Shown here piece by piece: positions 44,049 through 53,125 of a stretch of 64,000 nucleotides of DNA. The translations under genes and the position numbers were made by a program. The notes beneath the pieces are model-generated. The model saw nothing but the letters and a program-made list of their open reading frames with translations, made no database searches and was not told the DNA's origin. The DNA is from Chryseobacterium gleum (lineage in GTDB: Bacteria > Bacteroidota > Bacteroidia > Flavobacteriales > Weeksellaceae), in assembly GCF_900636535.1 (NCBI RefSeq), contig NZ_LR134289.1:186001-250000 (forward strand), written 5' to 3'. Numbering within the stretch: the stretch's first letter is position 1; each line of letters starts with the position of its first letter.

Positions 44049-44186
44049 GAGTAAAAAAGTAAAATAGTGAAAGGCAAAATAGCTGATTGCGGATTTTTAA
44101 TAATGACAAATAAAAATAAAATATAGAATAATTAAAGTACAATCTATAAAAGTCTCTTTGCCATTTTGCTATTTAGTCTTTTAGTC
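44049..44186. repeat. Imperfect inverted repeat element in intergenic DNA
   Basis: Left arm GAGTAAAAAAGTAAAATAGT... at 44049-44078 and right arm TTTGCCATTTTGCTATTTAG... at 44157-44186 are related by inversion with several mismatches. The interior is AT-rich without an ORF. Small, non-autonomous repeat of unknown kind. Confidence 0.55.
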
Positions 44187-44229
44187 TGTTGCTTCAATCT
44201 ATTCAGAAACACCATAAAATCATAAAACC

Positions 44230-44499
44230 ATGCAGGGAATAGAACCAAAACTTCACATGAACCTGACCAGCCGTATTGAATATTACCGTCTGCTGATAGA
44301 AGCTGCGGAAGATCCTGAAAGCCAGCCTTCAGAGGTGATTACCCAGATTTCAGAACTGAGCCATCTGTATGAAGAGTATCTGCTTAATAAGAAGAACCTG
44401 GAAAACAGCATCAAAAATTACCGCGCATATCATAATGATTTAAGAAAAAAGCTAACCTCAAGACTTCGGGAACTCAGAAGAAAGGCAAGACAGAAATAG
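44230..44499 (+). CDS. Small coiled-coil protein of unknown function
   Basis: 89 aa. Helical throughout; basic C-terminal third (LRKKLTSRLRELRRKARQK) and an acidic middle (PESQPSEVITQISELSHLYEEY). No signal, TM or metal site. No family recognised. Stands alone between the S41 gene and the fatty acid hydroxylase-type gene, 77 bp before the latter. Confidence 0.5.
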   Translation: MQGIEPKLHMNLTSRIEYYRLLIEAAEDPESQPSEVITQISELSHLYEEYLLNKKNLENSIKNYRAYHNDLRKKLTSRLRELRRKARQK

Positions 44500-44576
44500 C
44501 ACAGATACAGACTTTATAGCTGACTTTGCGGTGAAATTCATACCTTTATGACATCAAGTTGAAGGATGAAGGATTT

Positions 44577-45299
44577 ATGAATTTTAATCAAGCTGAACTT
44601 TCTGGTTATTTAAATATATTCTGGCAGTTTTCCTGGCCGGAATGGATCATATTCAGCCTGATTGTCAATGTTTTTCTCTACCTGTTTTCCATAAGTCTAT
44701 TTATTTTTATTGAAAAAACATGCCGTAAAAGTCTGTTGCAGGAGAAAAATCATCCTGTCAAAAGATCTGATTTTTACTTAAGCCTGCTTACCATATTATG
44801 TAACAGTTTTGTTATGTTACTCGGAGCTTTTTTATGGAAAAACGGATGGATAGTGCTTGGACATACAGAATCCTTCATGGGAATAGCAATGGAAGTTGTT
44901 TCTTTGCTTCTTTTGATGGACCTGCTGATGTATTTCTTCCATTTTACCGCGCATTTACCTTTCCTGTATAAAATGCTGCACGGGAAACATCATGAGCATG
45001 TCAGTACCAATTTTTTGAGCCTTTTCGTACTGCATCCTTTTGAAACGATAGGATTCGGGCTCATGATGCTGGCTTTACTTATAGGATATGATTTTTCTGT
45101 AGTTTCCATTTCAATTTATCTTTTGCTTAATCTGATCTGGGGAACCATAGGACATCTGAACAGGGAGTTTTTTCCGGTTTCCTTTGATCGCTTTTTTGTG
45201 GGAACAACCAGGTTTCACAATCAGCATCATTTGGATGAAAGTAAAAATTTCGGATTCTATACTTCTATCTGGGACAGAGTATTTGGTACCTATAAATAA
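44577..45299 (+). CDS. Fatty acid hydroxylase/sterol desaturase family membrane enzyme
   Basis: 240 aa from ATG 44577 (a TTG 18 bp upstream was rejected). Four membrane helices and the di-iron histidine boxes HFTAH (about 123-127), HGKHHEHV (about 138-145), and HNQHH (about 218-222), as in carotenoid hydroxylases and fatty acid desaturases. Substrate unknown; likely oxidises a lipid. Downstream of the coiled-coil gene and convergent with the MarR gene. Confidence 0.83.
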   Translation: MNFNQAELSGYLNIFWQFSWPEWIIFSLIVNVFLYLFSISLFIFIEKTCRKSLLQEKNHPVKRSDFYLSLLTILCNSFVMLLGAFLWKNGWIVLGHTESFMGIAMEVVSLLLLMDLLMYFFHFTAHLPFLYKMLHGKHHEHVSTNFLSLFVLHPFETIGFGLMMLALLIGYDFSVVSISIYLLLNLIWGTIGHLNREFFPVSFDRFFVGTTRFHNQHHLDESKNFGFYTSIWDRVFGTYK

Positions 45300-45309
45300 G
45301 AATTGAGTA

Positions 45310-45732
45310 TTACAGTTTTATTTCATTTAAAATTTTACCCAGCAGACTGTTAAAAGTTTGCAGTTCTTTAGAAGTAAGTATAGAAGCTGCCTGCCGTGTA
45401 ATATTCTTACGGAATGTCTCAGAATTTTCTATGATAAACCTTCCCTTATCGGTCACCGAAAGATTAAACTTTCTGTGATCTCTTTCTTCCTGTTTTCTGA
45501 TAATAAAATCATGACTGATCAGAAATTTCAGCTGCTTTGAAATGGCTGCCTGACTGATGTTAAACGCTGTTGAGATTTCTCTTCCCGTAGCGCTTCCTTT
45601 TCTTAAAATAAATTCAATAATATTATAATGAGCAGCCGTTACACCGTTAATATCACCCCGGTTCATGTGTGCCAGAATAAGGCACTGGAAATCAGTAAAT
45701 GTGTTAAAAAATTCTTTTTCAATGGGTTTCAT
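45310..45732 (-). CDS. MarR-family transcriptional regulator
   Basis: 140 aa winged-helix repressor. HTH at about 47-75 with ATGREISTAFNISQAAISKQL and a basic wing EERDHRKFNLSVTDKG. Divergent from the UvrA-like gene with only 51 bp between starts. The palindrome at 45743-45773 lies in that gap and should be its operator. MarR proteins of this setting release DNA on binding small aromatic or drug ligands. Confidence 0.9.
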   Translation of the reverse strand: MKPIEKEFFNTFTDFQCLILAHMNRGDINGVTAAHYNIIEFILRKGSATGREISTAFNISQAAISKQLKFLISHDFIIRKQEERDHRKFNLSVTDKGRFIIENSETFRKNITRQAASILTSKELQTFNSLLGKILNEIKL

Positions 45733-45742
45733 TACAAATATG

Positions 45743-45773
45743 CTTAACTTAGTTAAATATTAACAAAGTTAAG
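45743..45773. promoter_or_regulatory. Palindromic operator shared by MarR and UvrA-like genes
   Basis: CTTAACTT (45743-45750) and AAGTTAAG (45766-45773) flank an AT-rich centre, a 31 bp imperfect palindrome. The minus-strand TAACTTTG at 45764-45771 is a TAnnTTTG -7 box for marR, and the plus-strand TAACTTAG at 45745-45752 is a near match for the UvrA-like gene, so a bound dimer would cover both. Confidence 0.7.
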
Positions 45774-45783
45774 TATTTTTATC

Positions 45784-48033
45784 ATGGAAAATATAGAAAT
45801 TACGAATGCCCGTCAGAATAATCTCAAAAATATTTCCATAAAAATCCCAAAATACAGGATCGTGGTCTTTACGGGAGTATCGGGCTCCGGAAAATCATCA
45901 TTGGTCTTTGAAACGATTGGGGCTGAAGCACAAAGACAGATTAACGAGACCCAGAACAGTTTTATCAGAAACCGTTTGCAGCATTATGGCCTTCCGGATG
46001 TAGATAAAATTGAAAATCTGAATGTTCCAATCATTATCAATCAAAAACGGTTGGGCGGCAATGCCAGATCTACGGTGGGAACGGCAGCGGACGTGTCTGC
46101 TTCTTTACGGCTTTTGTTTTCCAGAATGGGAGAGCCGTTCGTAGGATATTCCAATGTTTTTTCATTCAATCATCCACAGGGAATGTGCCTGGAATGTGAA
46201 GGATTGGGATTTGTTCAGACATTGAATGTGAATGCCTTAATTGATCATGAAAAATCTCTGCACGAAGGGGCCGTAAGGTTTCCGACTTTTCAGCCAGGCG
46301 GATGGCGTTTAACAAGATATACTTTATCAGGTTATTTCGATAATGATAAAAAGCTGAAAGATTTCACCGATAAAGAATGGGAAACCTTGTTGTACGCACC
46401 GGAGCACAAGCCTAAACATCCTCATAAGGAATGGGGAAAAACAGTAAAATACGAAGGTATTGTTCCAAGAATTGAAAAAGCATTCCTGAAAAAAGATTCT
46501 AAAGAAAACATCACAAGAAAAGATGCCCTGAAAAATATTGTGATCACCAAAACCTGCCCTTCATGCAACGGAAAACGGCTGAATGAAAAAATATTATCCT
46601 GTAAAATTCAGGGAATGAATATCGCAGATTGTATGGCGCTTTCCGTAGACGAGCTGCTGGAATTTATTACCTCTCTGGATGCAGGGGCATATGAAGTTAT
46701 TATCAAAGAGCTTTCAGCAAAACTGCAGAATATCATTACGATCGGGCTGCAGTATCTGACTTTAGACCGAAGTACCAATACCCTTTCCGGAGGAGAGTCT
46801 CAGCGTATAAAAATGGTTCGGAGTCTGGGAAACAGCCTGGTAGACCTCTTATATATTTTTGATGAACCCAGTATCGGACTTCATCCGAAAGATCTGCAGA
46901 ACATCATCACCATCATACAGCAGATCAGAGATAAGGGAAATTCTGTTTTAATTGTAGAGCATGATCCTGACCTGATCAAAATGGCTGACCGGGTTATTGA
47001 TATTGGTCCCGGTTCAGGAAGAAATGGAGGGGAGGTGGTGTATGACGGAACATTTAAAAATTTAAAAAATTCGGCTGGCAAAACAGGTTCTTATTTCGCA
47101 AAGAAACCTTCCATCAAACAAGAATTCAGAAAACCTGATGGTTATCTGGAAATTAAAAATGCCAACAGGTATAATCTTAAAAACGTGACTGTAAAAATCC
47201 CGACCGGAATAATGACCGTTGTAACCGGAGTGGCAGGATCCGGTAAAAGTACTCTGATTAATCGTATTTTACCTGAGCTTTATCCGGATGTGACCATTAT
47301 TGATCAGTCGTTGTTCGCTGCAAGTGCCCGCTCCAATTTGCTTACTTATCTCGGAATATCGGATACTGTTCGTAAGCTTTTTACACAATCTAATAAGGTT
47401 TCAGACAAGCTGTTCAGCAGAAATAGTGAAGGAGCCTGTAAAAACTGTAAAGGATTGGGAATAGAAAAAATTGACCTTGCTTTTATGGATGATATTGAAC
47501 AGCCGTGTGAGGTTTGTGGCGGTTCAGGATTTGATCCCGACGTGCTGAAGTATACATACCATGGAAAAACAATTGCAGAAGTTATGAACATGACGGTTTC
47601 TGAGGCCGTTGATTTTTTTAAAGAAGAATTTGTTCTTAAAAATTTTGATCTTCTGATAAAGCTGGGACTTGATTATCTGACATTAGGACAAAGGCTGGAC
47701 AGCTTTTCCGGAGGCGAAAGACAACGCCTGAAACTGACAAGGGAACTGAAAAATACCAATCAGATTATTATTCTGGATGAACCAAGCACAGGGCTGCATC
47801 CAAGCGATACCCAAAAGCTGCTTACATTTTTTAACGGTCTTGTAGATCATAGTAATACGCTGATTGTTATCGAACACAATCTTGATATTATTTCGCAGGC
47901 AGACTGGATTATTGATATGGGGCCCGGTGCAGGGAAATTTGGAGGAGAAGTATTGTTTGAAGGAACTCCTACGGATCTTTTGAAAAATAAAACATCATTC
48001 ACCGCAGAGTTTTTGAGGAAACATATTCAGTGA
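45784..48033 (+). CDS. Short UvrA-like ABC ATPase (UvrA paralogue)
   Basis: 749 aa, versus about 940 for excision-repair UvrA. Two ABC ATPases: Walker [10 protein letters not shown] (about 31-39) with LSGGESQR, and GVAGSGKST (about 483-491) with FSGGERQR. Zinc-type CxxC pairs CLECEG, CPSCNG, CKNCKG, CEVCGG are present. It lacks about 190 residues of the UvrB-interaction and insertion region. Such short paralogues are associated with drug resistance rather than repair. Controlled by the divergent MarR. Confidence 0.88.
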   Translation: MENIEITNARQNNLKNISIKIPKYRIVVFTGVSGSGKSSLVFETIGAEAQRQINETQNSFIRNRLQHYGLPDVDKIENLNVPIIINQKRLGGNARSTVGTAADVSASLRLLFSRMGEPFVGYSNVFSFNHPQGMCLECEGLGFVQTLNVNALIDHEKSLHEGAVRFPTFQPGGWRLTRYTLSGYFDNDKKLKDFTDKEWETLLYAPEHKPKHPHKEWGKTVKYEGIVPRIEKAFLKKDSKENITRKDALKNIVITKTCPSCNGKRLNEKILSCKIQGMNIADCMALSVDELLEFITSLDAGAYEVIIKELSAKLQNIITIGLQYLTLDRSTNTLSGGESQRIKMVRSLGNSLVDLLYIFDEPSIGLHPKDLQNIITIIQQIRDKGNSVLIVEHDPDLIKMADRVIDIGPGSGRNGGEVVYDGTFKNLKNSAGKTGSYFAKKPSIKQEFRKPDGYLEIKNANRYNLKNVTVKIPTGIMTVVTGVAGSGKSTLINRILPELYPDVTIIDQSLFAASARSNLLTYLGISDTVRKLFTQSNKVSDKLFSRNSEGACKNCKGLGIEKIDLAFMDDIEQPCEVCGGSGFDPDVLKYTYHGKTIAEVMNMTVSEAVDFFKEEFVLKNFDLLIKLGLDYLTLGQRLDSFSGGERQRLKLTRELKNTNQIIILDEPSTGLHPSDTQKLLTFFNGLVDHSNTLIVIEHNLDIISQADWIIDMGPGAGKFGGEVLFEGTPTDLLKNKTSFTAEFLRKHIQ

Positions 48034-48095
48034 AAGAAATGAAAAATAAAGAGTATTAGAATGAGCTTTACTTTATAAGAATGAAATTAAATTTT

Positions 48096-48258
48096 AACGC
48101 AAAGTCTAAGAGATAATTTTTTACTTTTAAGGTAGCAAAGATTTGCAGCAAGCTGCTTAAAAAGCTTGTGGGTAAAAATTTAGCTCCATCGGTTGATTGC
48201 AAATCAACTCTTTCTTTGCTTCCTAAAATATTGCTACCGTTAGAATCAACTTTGCGTT
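48096..48258. repeat. MITE-like palindromic element
   Basis: Terminal inverted repeats AACGCAAAGT (48096-48105) and ACTTTGCGTT (48249-48258). A nested arm GGTAGCAA (48131-48138) pairs with TTGCTACC (48231-48238). Two inner hairpins: GCAGC-AA-GCTGC (48145-48156) and GTTGATT-GCA-AATCAAC (48192-48208). No ORF. It has the look of a small non-coding mobile or folded RNA element; target-site duplications were not identified. Confidence 0.75.
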
Positions 48259-48323
48259 GAAAAGCTATTAAGATTATAAACCATTAAGAATAATGAAAAA
48301 ATGAAGAGTATTAAGATGGGCAA

Positions 48324-48357
48324 CCTGTCATTGCGAACCAAAGGTGAAGCAATCTCA
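48324..48357. repeat. REP-like short palindrome
   Basis: CCTGTCATTGCGAACC...AAGCAATCTCA resembles the widespread GTCATTGCGA/GAAGCAATCTC REP-type motif seen in many genomes: TTGC pairs with GCAA across a short loop. Single copy here, 66 bp past the MITE-like element. Confidence 0.6.
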
Positions 48358-48419
48358 TACTTGTAACTCAACTTAATACTCTTAAAACCTTATATCAGCC
48401 TTAATGGTTCAAAATTCTT

Positions 48420-49454
48420 TTATTTTTTAGCCTTTACCGCAGATTGTATTGCTTTTTCAACCATTCTCCAGTCATAATAATGAAATACTCTGCCATTGCT
48501 CATCGCAACAAAAACGCCTTTTGGAAATTTCGGACCTAAGTTAACATTGGTCACTTCAGAACCGTCACTTTCCAGTGTAGAAACAGGGATTTCTGCAATT
48601 CTTCCCTTAGATTGATCTTCCCTTAAATAGACATTGAAAGTATCATTCTGCTGATTGGAAACCAGAATATATCCTTTCCCTTTGGAAGTAGGATAGATCG
48701 AAATTCCTTCCACATCAGATGTAAAATCGCCTTTTCCGAAAACGGATAATTCTTCATTTCCTTTTTCCGGATCAGCATAATATTTGTGAACCCCGAACTG
48801 CTCATCAGAATAATAGATATAACCCATTTCGTCATCTACAGCAATGCTTTCGATCTCTTTCAGACCGCTGTATTTCCCAAATTTCCGTACCACTTCTCCG
48901 GTGATGGAACCGTTTTTTTCAGAAAGTTTATATTGCCATAAGTACCCGTCAGCCGGACCTGATTTCCTTCCCACAATGACAAATATTTCTTCTGTCTGTG
49001 GATTTTTATACATTGAAATTCCCATCGGGCCACGTGCTGTTTCTCCTTCAAATACAGAGATTTCTCCCACTTCTTTCAGTTCGGGAAGAGAATATAATTT
49101 TACTGTATTGGTTTCTCTTTCAGTGACTGCTGCAATATCGGTTTTTTTTCCATTTAAAATAAAACCATATTCAAGATCAACATTGTTGGGACGTTTTAAT
49201 CCTAAAACTTTATTGATGATTTTTCCGTTAAGGTCAAATGCATACAAGCCTCCATCCGTATCTTTATCTGTTCCGATGATGATACTTTTTGAAGCATCCT
49301 GAGGATTGATCCATATCGCAGGATCATCGGTATCATGAACAACTGTTTCTGTGATAACAGTTGGTTTTAATTTTTCTGTTAGTTGGTGCTGCCCGCTGCA
49401 GTTGATCACAAAAGGAAGAACTGAAAGAGCCAGTATATAATGTATGTTTTTCAT
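48420..49454 (-). CDS. Beta-propeller phytase, lipoprotein
   Basis: 344 aa from ATG 49454, a 7 nt gap after the receptor stop; the in-frame TTG 18 bp upstream was rejected. Lipoprotein signal ends LPFVINCSGQ. The hallmark VHDTDDPAIWI (about 37-47) and TDKDTDGGLYAFDL (about 61-74) are typical of calcium-dependent beta-propeller phytases, which remove phosphate from phytate (inositol hexakisphosphate). Surface-anchored. Encoded in an operon with a TonB-dependent receptor that probably imports its product or substrate. Confidence 0.9.
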   Translation of the reverse strand: MKNIHYILALSVLPFVINCSGQHQLTEKLKPTVITETVVHDTDDPAIWINPQDASKSIIIGTDKDTDGGLYAFDLNGKIINKVLGLKRPNNVDLEYGFILNGKKTDIAAVTERETNTVKLYSLPELKEVGEISVFEGETARGPMGISMYKNPQTEEIFVIVGRKSGPADGYLWQYKLSEKNGSITGEVVRKFGKYSGLKEIESIAVDDEMGYIYYSDEQFGVHKYYADPEKGNEELSVFGKGDFTSDVEGISIYPTSKGKGYILVSNQQNDTFNVYLREDQSKGRIAEIPVSTLESDGSEVTNVNLGPKFPKGVFVAMSNGRVFHYYDWRMVEKAIQSAVKAKK

Positions 49455-49461
49455 GTTTGTT

Positions 49462-52272
49462 TTAAAAATCAAATTTCACTCCCATTGTAAACCTCGGTCT
49501 GTAATATTCAGCCTGAGCGGTTCTGCCCGGGATTCCCTGATAGTATCTTAACGGTTGATTCGTCAGATTATTGGCCTCTGCAAAGACTCTGAGCTGGCTT
49601 GTAATCTTGTAGGAAGCATTGGCATCAAGGAAAAACTGTTTGTCATAATAACGGTCATCAAATGCCTTGCCACCCAGCTCATCAATATAATGAGAAGCAT
49701 AATTCATGGAAACTCTGGCTGAGAAACGTTTGTTTTCCCACGATAAAGATCCGTTGAACATATGAGGCGCTGCACCCGGAAATCCTACATCTGTTCTTTC
49801 AACGCCTTCTTCATTGGTAATTCCTTTTGCCTTCGATTTGGTATAAGTATAGTTGACATATACTCCAAGTCCTTTCCAGAAAGCTCCCGGAATAAAGTCA
49901 AGCTGTCTTTGTAAAGCGACCTCAAAACCATAAATATCTACATTGTCACCGTTACGCTGCTGGGTAAACTTCCAGTTGCTTTCTCCGGCCGGAATCGGAT
50001 TGGTTTGTCCTGCAAAGTCATTCGCAAAGTCATTGGCGGTATAATTCCTTTTCGAATAGGTATAAATAAAATCATTCAGATTTTTGTAGAAAACGCCTCC
50101 GGAAAGAATCCCGACAGATTTAAAATATTTTTCTGCCATGAAATCAAAATTATAAGCATACGTTGCTTTCAGATTCGGATTTCCGGCGGCAACGATTTCA
50201 TCTTCTGAAATTACATTCAGATAAGGAACCAGTGAATAGTAGTTCGGGCGGGCAAGTGCTGTCGTAAATGCTGCCCGAAGCACAAGATCCTGCACCGGAA
50301 CATATTTGAAGGAAATATTCGGAAGTACATTTGTGTAGGTATTGGTATTATTGATTTGCCCTACCAGATCCTTTTCATTCATAACATAGTTTCCGGTGTA
50401 ATCAATCTGTGTTGTTTCTACACGGGCTCCAACGATCATGGATAGTTGATCATTAAAATCCTGGTCCCAACGGATATAACCTGCATAAATCTGCTCCTTT
50501 GCATTGTAGTTGCTGGATAGATATTTTTCAGGTTTCAGCTTGCCATTGAACAACGCCGGATTGAATAAATCCAGATTGCCAAGGAAAGAAGGATCAACGA
50601 ATGTTCCCGGAACATAATTCCCGGGCTGGAAGTTCTGACCATCCAGATTTATTGTAGGAACGGATAAAAGACTTCCCATATTGTTGACAGGCGTAAAAGC
50701 ATAGAAATCATTTTCTCTTTCCTTTTTCTTCAAACGCATGCGGAAACCGGTACGGAGACGTCCTTTCTGACCATCAATTACTGAAAACGGAAAACGCACA
50801 TTCACCTTTGCCCCCAGTTCCTTTTCCTGTGTAAAACTGTTGGCATCGGAAAGATCGCTCAGTTTATAGCTTCCCGGATTGTCTGCTGCGAGAAGATTGA
50901 TCATGGGTTTCTCAGGATTACTGAGGTCCGGAGAAAAGTTCATTTTGCTGTTTTCAAATTCTATATAACGCTGATGAGGCTTATCTTCACTGGCGATGGC
51001 ATAGTTGACGGACCAGTCAAGATCTACTTTAGAACCTAGTAAATGCTCTCCTCTTAATGCATAATTCTGAACTTTCTGTTTTTCAAGACGGGTATTGTCA
51101 TTATCGGCATCACCTCCTTTATTCTGTCTTGTAATGCTTCCTTTCCAATCTGTAATTTCAGTTTCATCAGCATTGTATACCGGTTTTATTTTATATCCTA
51201 AAGCAAATCGGGTTTCTTTATCATTTCTGAAGTTGTACATTGCAGAAGCATAGATCTTGTTTTTAGAATTGAATTCATAATCCATATTGAGATCAAAACT
51301 ATGTCTGATACGGTGTTCATTATAATAACGAACTCCCATTTTGCTTACATAAACCGTTTGGGCAAGATCATTGGCCTGGCTCCATACAGGTTCAATATTA
51401 TCTGAGCCAAAATTGTTATTGTTATAGGAAAAACTGAAAACTGCGCCAAGTTTTTTATCCAAAAAACGGTTTCCATAAACAAATCCTGCTGTATAATTTC
51501 CTTTTTCACGAATCGGGTTGTATCCTCCTGCGAGCGTGGCTGAAATTCTCTGACCGTTCGGAGAAGCCCTTGTAATCAGGTTGACGGAACCACCGATGGC
51601 ATCGGCATCCATATCCGGAGTCAGGGTTTTGTTAACCTCTATTGTAGAGATCATGTCAGAAGGAATCAGGTCCATCTGAACATTCCGGTTATCGCCTTCA
51701 GCAGAAGGAATTCTGTCACCATTCAGGGTAACTGAGTTAAGATTGGGAGCAAGTCCTCTGATAATAAGATTTCTGGCTTCACCCTGATCATTTTGTATAG
51801 TAATTCCGGGAACGCGCTTCAGGGCATCTCCAATATTGGCATCCGGAAAACGTCCGATCTGATCTGAAGAAATTACGTTGGTAATATTAGCGTTATTTTT
51901 TTGCTTGTTTAAAGCTCTTGCCTGGTTTTTCAGAGTGGCACCTGAGACTACTATAGCTGCAATTGATGTTTCCTTTTTGTCGAAAATAATATTCTGGCGG
52001 GTGTTTTTCTCAGGCTCCACAGTTACATTATACTCATGAGTTCCATATCCCAGATAATCGATCTTCATGGTGTAGGTTCCGGGAGGAACATTCAGGAAAA
52101 CAAAGTTTCCGTGCTCATCCGAAGTGGTATATATATTTCCCGGACTAAGAGAGATTTTGGCTCCCGGCAGGGCTATTTTAGAATCGTCATTGATGTTTCC
52201 GGAAAGAGAACCGGTCTGTGCATAGAAAAAAACAGAGGCACAAAATAAAACAGTTGTAAAAATTTTTTTCAC
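49462..52272 (-). CDS. TonB-dependent receptor of the phytase operon
   Basis: 936 aa. Signal peptide MKKIFTTVLFCASVFFYAQ, then a carboxypeptidase-regulatory-like domain (20-95, SGNINDDSKIALPGAKI), plug with TSIAAIVVSGA and GDALKRVPGITIQND, and a beta barrel ending in RFTMGVKFDF. No STN domain, unlike the other receptor here. It precedes the phytase gene and is the upstream gene of the operon. Substrate probably an organophosphate or the metal-bound phytate; this is inferred from the partner gene. Confidence 0.9.
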   Translation of the reverse strand: MKKIFTTVLFCASVFFYAQTGSLSGNINDDSKIALPGAKISLSPGNIYTTSDEHGNFVFLNVPPGTYTMKIDYLGYGTHEYNVTVEPEKNTRQNIIFDKKETSIAAIVVSGATLKNQARALNKQKNNANITNVISSDQIGRFPDANIGDALKRVPGITIQNDQGEARNLIIRGLAPNLNSVTLNGDRIPSAEGDNRNVQMDLIPSDMISTIEVNKTLTPDMDADAIGGSVNLITRASPNGQRISATLAGGYNPIREKGNYTAGFVYGNRFLDKKLGAVFSFSYNNNNFGSDNIEPVWSQANDLAQTVYVSKMGVRYYNEHRIRHSFDLNMDYEFNSKNKIYASAMYNFRNDKETRFALGYKIKPVYNADETEITDWKGSITRQNKGGDADNDNTRLEKQKVQNYALRGEHLLGSKVDLDWSVNYAIASEDKPHQRYIEFENSKMNFSPDLSNPEKPMINLLAADNPGSYKLSDLSDANSFTQEKELGAKVNVRFPFSVIDGQKGRLRTGFRMRLKKKERENDFYAFTPVNNMGSLLSVPTINLDGQNFQPGNYVPGTFVDPSFLGNLDLFNPALFNGKLKPEKYLSSNYNAKEQIYAGYIRWDQDFNDQLSMIVGARVETTQIDYTGNYVMNEKDLVGQINNTNTYTNVLPNISFKYVPVQDLVLRAAFTTALARPNYYSLVPYLNVISEDEIVAAGNPNLKATYAYNFDFMAEKYFKSVGILSGGVFYKNLNDFIYTYSKRNYTANDFANDFAGQTNPIPAGESNWKFTQQRNGDNVDIYGFEVALQRQLDFIPGAFWKGLGVYVNYTYTKSKAKGITNEEGVERTDVGFPGAAPHMFNGSLSWENKRFSARVSMNYASHYIDELGGKAFDDRYYDKQFFLDANASYKITSQLRVFAEANNLTNQPLRYYQGIPGRTAQAEYYRPRFTMGVKFDF

Positions 52273-52299
52273 TTTTTCCTTCTTTAGATAAAATCAGAA

Positions 52300-52307
52300 C
52301 AAAAGTA
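52300..52307 (-). promoter_or_regulatory. Candidate -7 box for the phytase operon
   Basis: Plus-strand CAAAAGTA is minus-strand TACTTTTG (TAnnTTTG), 28 bp before the receptor start. No TTG at -33 distance was found. Confidence 0.35.
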
Positions 52308-52380
52308 ATCCTCAGTAGGGAAAAGGGGTTGAAGAGAAAATTAAGGTTTTTTTAATAATTGTTAATACAGGGGAATTTAT

Positions 52381-52415
52381 AAAAGATAAAAGATAAAAGA
52401 TAAAAGATAAAAGAT
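52381..52415. repeat. Five tandem copies of AAAAGAT
   Basis: AAAAGAT x5, followed by CTTTTTCTT. Downstream lies GGGCTTTAGCCC (52467-52478) and another GGCTTTAGCC at 52506-52515, a short palindromic pair. This 260 bp gap has no gene. Confidence 0.8.
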
Positions 52416-52532
52416 CTTTTTCTTAAACAACTATTATGCATCCGGATACCAACATTAATAGAGGAAGGGCTTTAGCCCGCCTTACAAATTATAAACCAAT
52501 CTACCGGCTTTAGCCAAAAAATTAAATTTTGT

Positions 52533-53069
52533 TTAACGTGATGAATTGAGTATTTCCTGCACAATCATTTTAGATTTTTCAATCAGTTCATTAGACCTGT
52601 AAAGCTGGCTGGTCAGTATTGAGCTTTCAAAAAGAAGATAGATATGAGCTGATATGATTTCGTTTTGAATATCTTCATTGAAGGATTCTCTAAGCTTAAT
52701 TTTATGATGACGGATTACCTTATGAATTTCTTCCTTATCGGCAGGAATTTCCGACAGAATATTCAGAAAACTGCATCCACGGAAATCTTCTTTTTCATTC
52801 ATGTACATCAGGAAATCAAATGACTTCATGAACTTTTCCTGAAGTGTTTTTGCTTCCGATGTAAATTTTTCAAGCTCAGAAACCCAATAGTCATACCTTT
52901 TATTAAGGAACTCTATGCAAAGGTCATCTTTAGACCTGAAATGTTGGTAAAAGCTTGCTTTTGATACATCAGCTTCGTCAATTATCTGGTTAATACCTGT
53001 GTTGTTATAGCCTTGTCTATGGAAGAGAACCATTGCAGTATTTACTATTCTTTCTCGAGGTTTAGGCAT
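52533..53069 (-). CDS. TetR-family regulator
   Basis: 178 aa. N-terminal HTH with RIVNTAMVLFHRQGYNNTGINQI and VSKASFYQHF (recognition helix, about 33-42). C-terminal ligand domain helical. Its promoter carries the palindrome TTTACAAATGTAAA at 53081-53094, which should be its own operator. Downstream of a small membrane protein gene on the same strand, which may be its target. Confidence 0.9.
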   Translation of the reverse strand: MPKPRERIVNTAMVLFHRQGYNNTGINQIIDEADVSKASFYQHFRSKDDLCIEFLNKRYDYWVSELEKFTSEAKTLQEKFMKSFDFLMYMNEKEDFRGCSFLNILSEIPADKEEIHKVIRHHKIKLRESFNEDIQNEIISAHIYLLFESSILTSQLYRSNELIEKSKMIVQEILNSSR

Positions 53070-53080
53070 GATGTAAGATT

Positions 53081-53094
53081 TTTACAAATGTAAA
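53081..53094. promoter_or_regulatory. TetR operator/promoter
   Basis: TTTACA-AA-TGTAAA, a perfect 6+6 palindrome with a 2 bp centre, 12 bp before the TetR start. Minus-strand TACATTTG (53085-53092) fits the -7 box, so the operator covers the promoter, typical of autoregulation. Confidence 0.65.
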
Positions 53095-53125
53095 CAAATA
53101 TGAACAGACTGGTAAGTGTTGGTTT

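Noticed and set aside
44049..44186. Insertion sequence remnant
   Set aside because: Inverted arms are imperfect and no transposase reading frame is present.
48844..49302. 152 aa plus-strand frame
   Set aside because: Antisense to the phytase gene, no recognisable domain.
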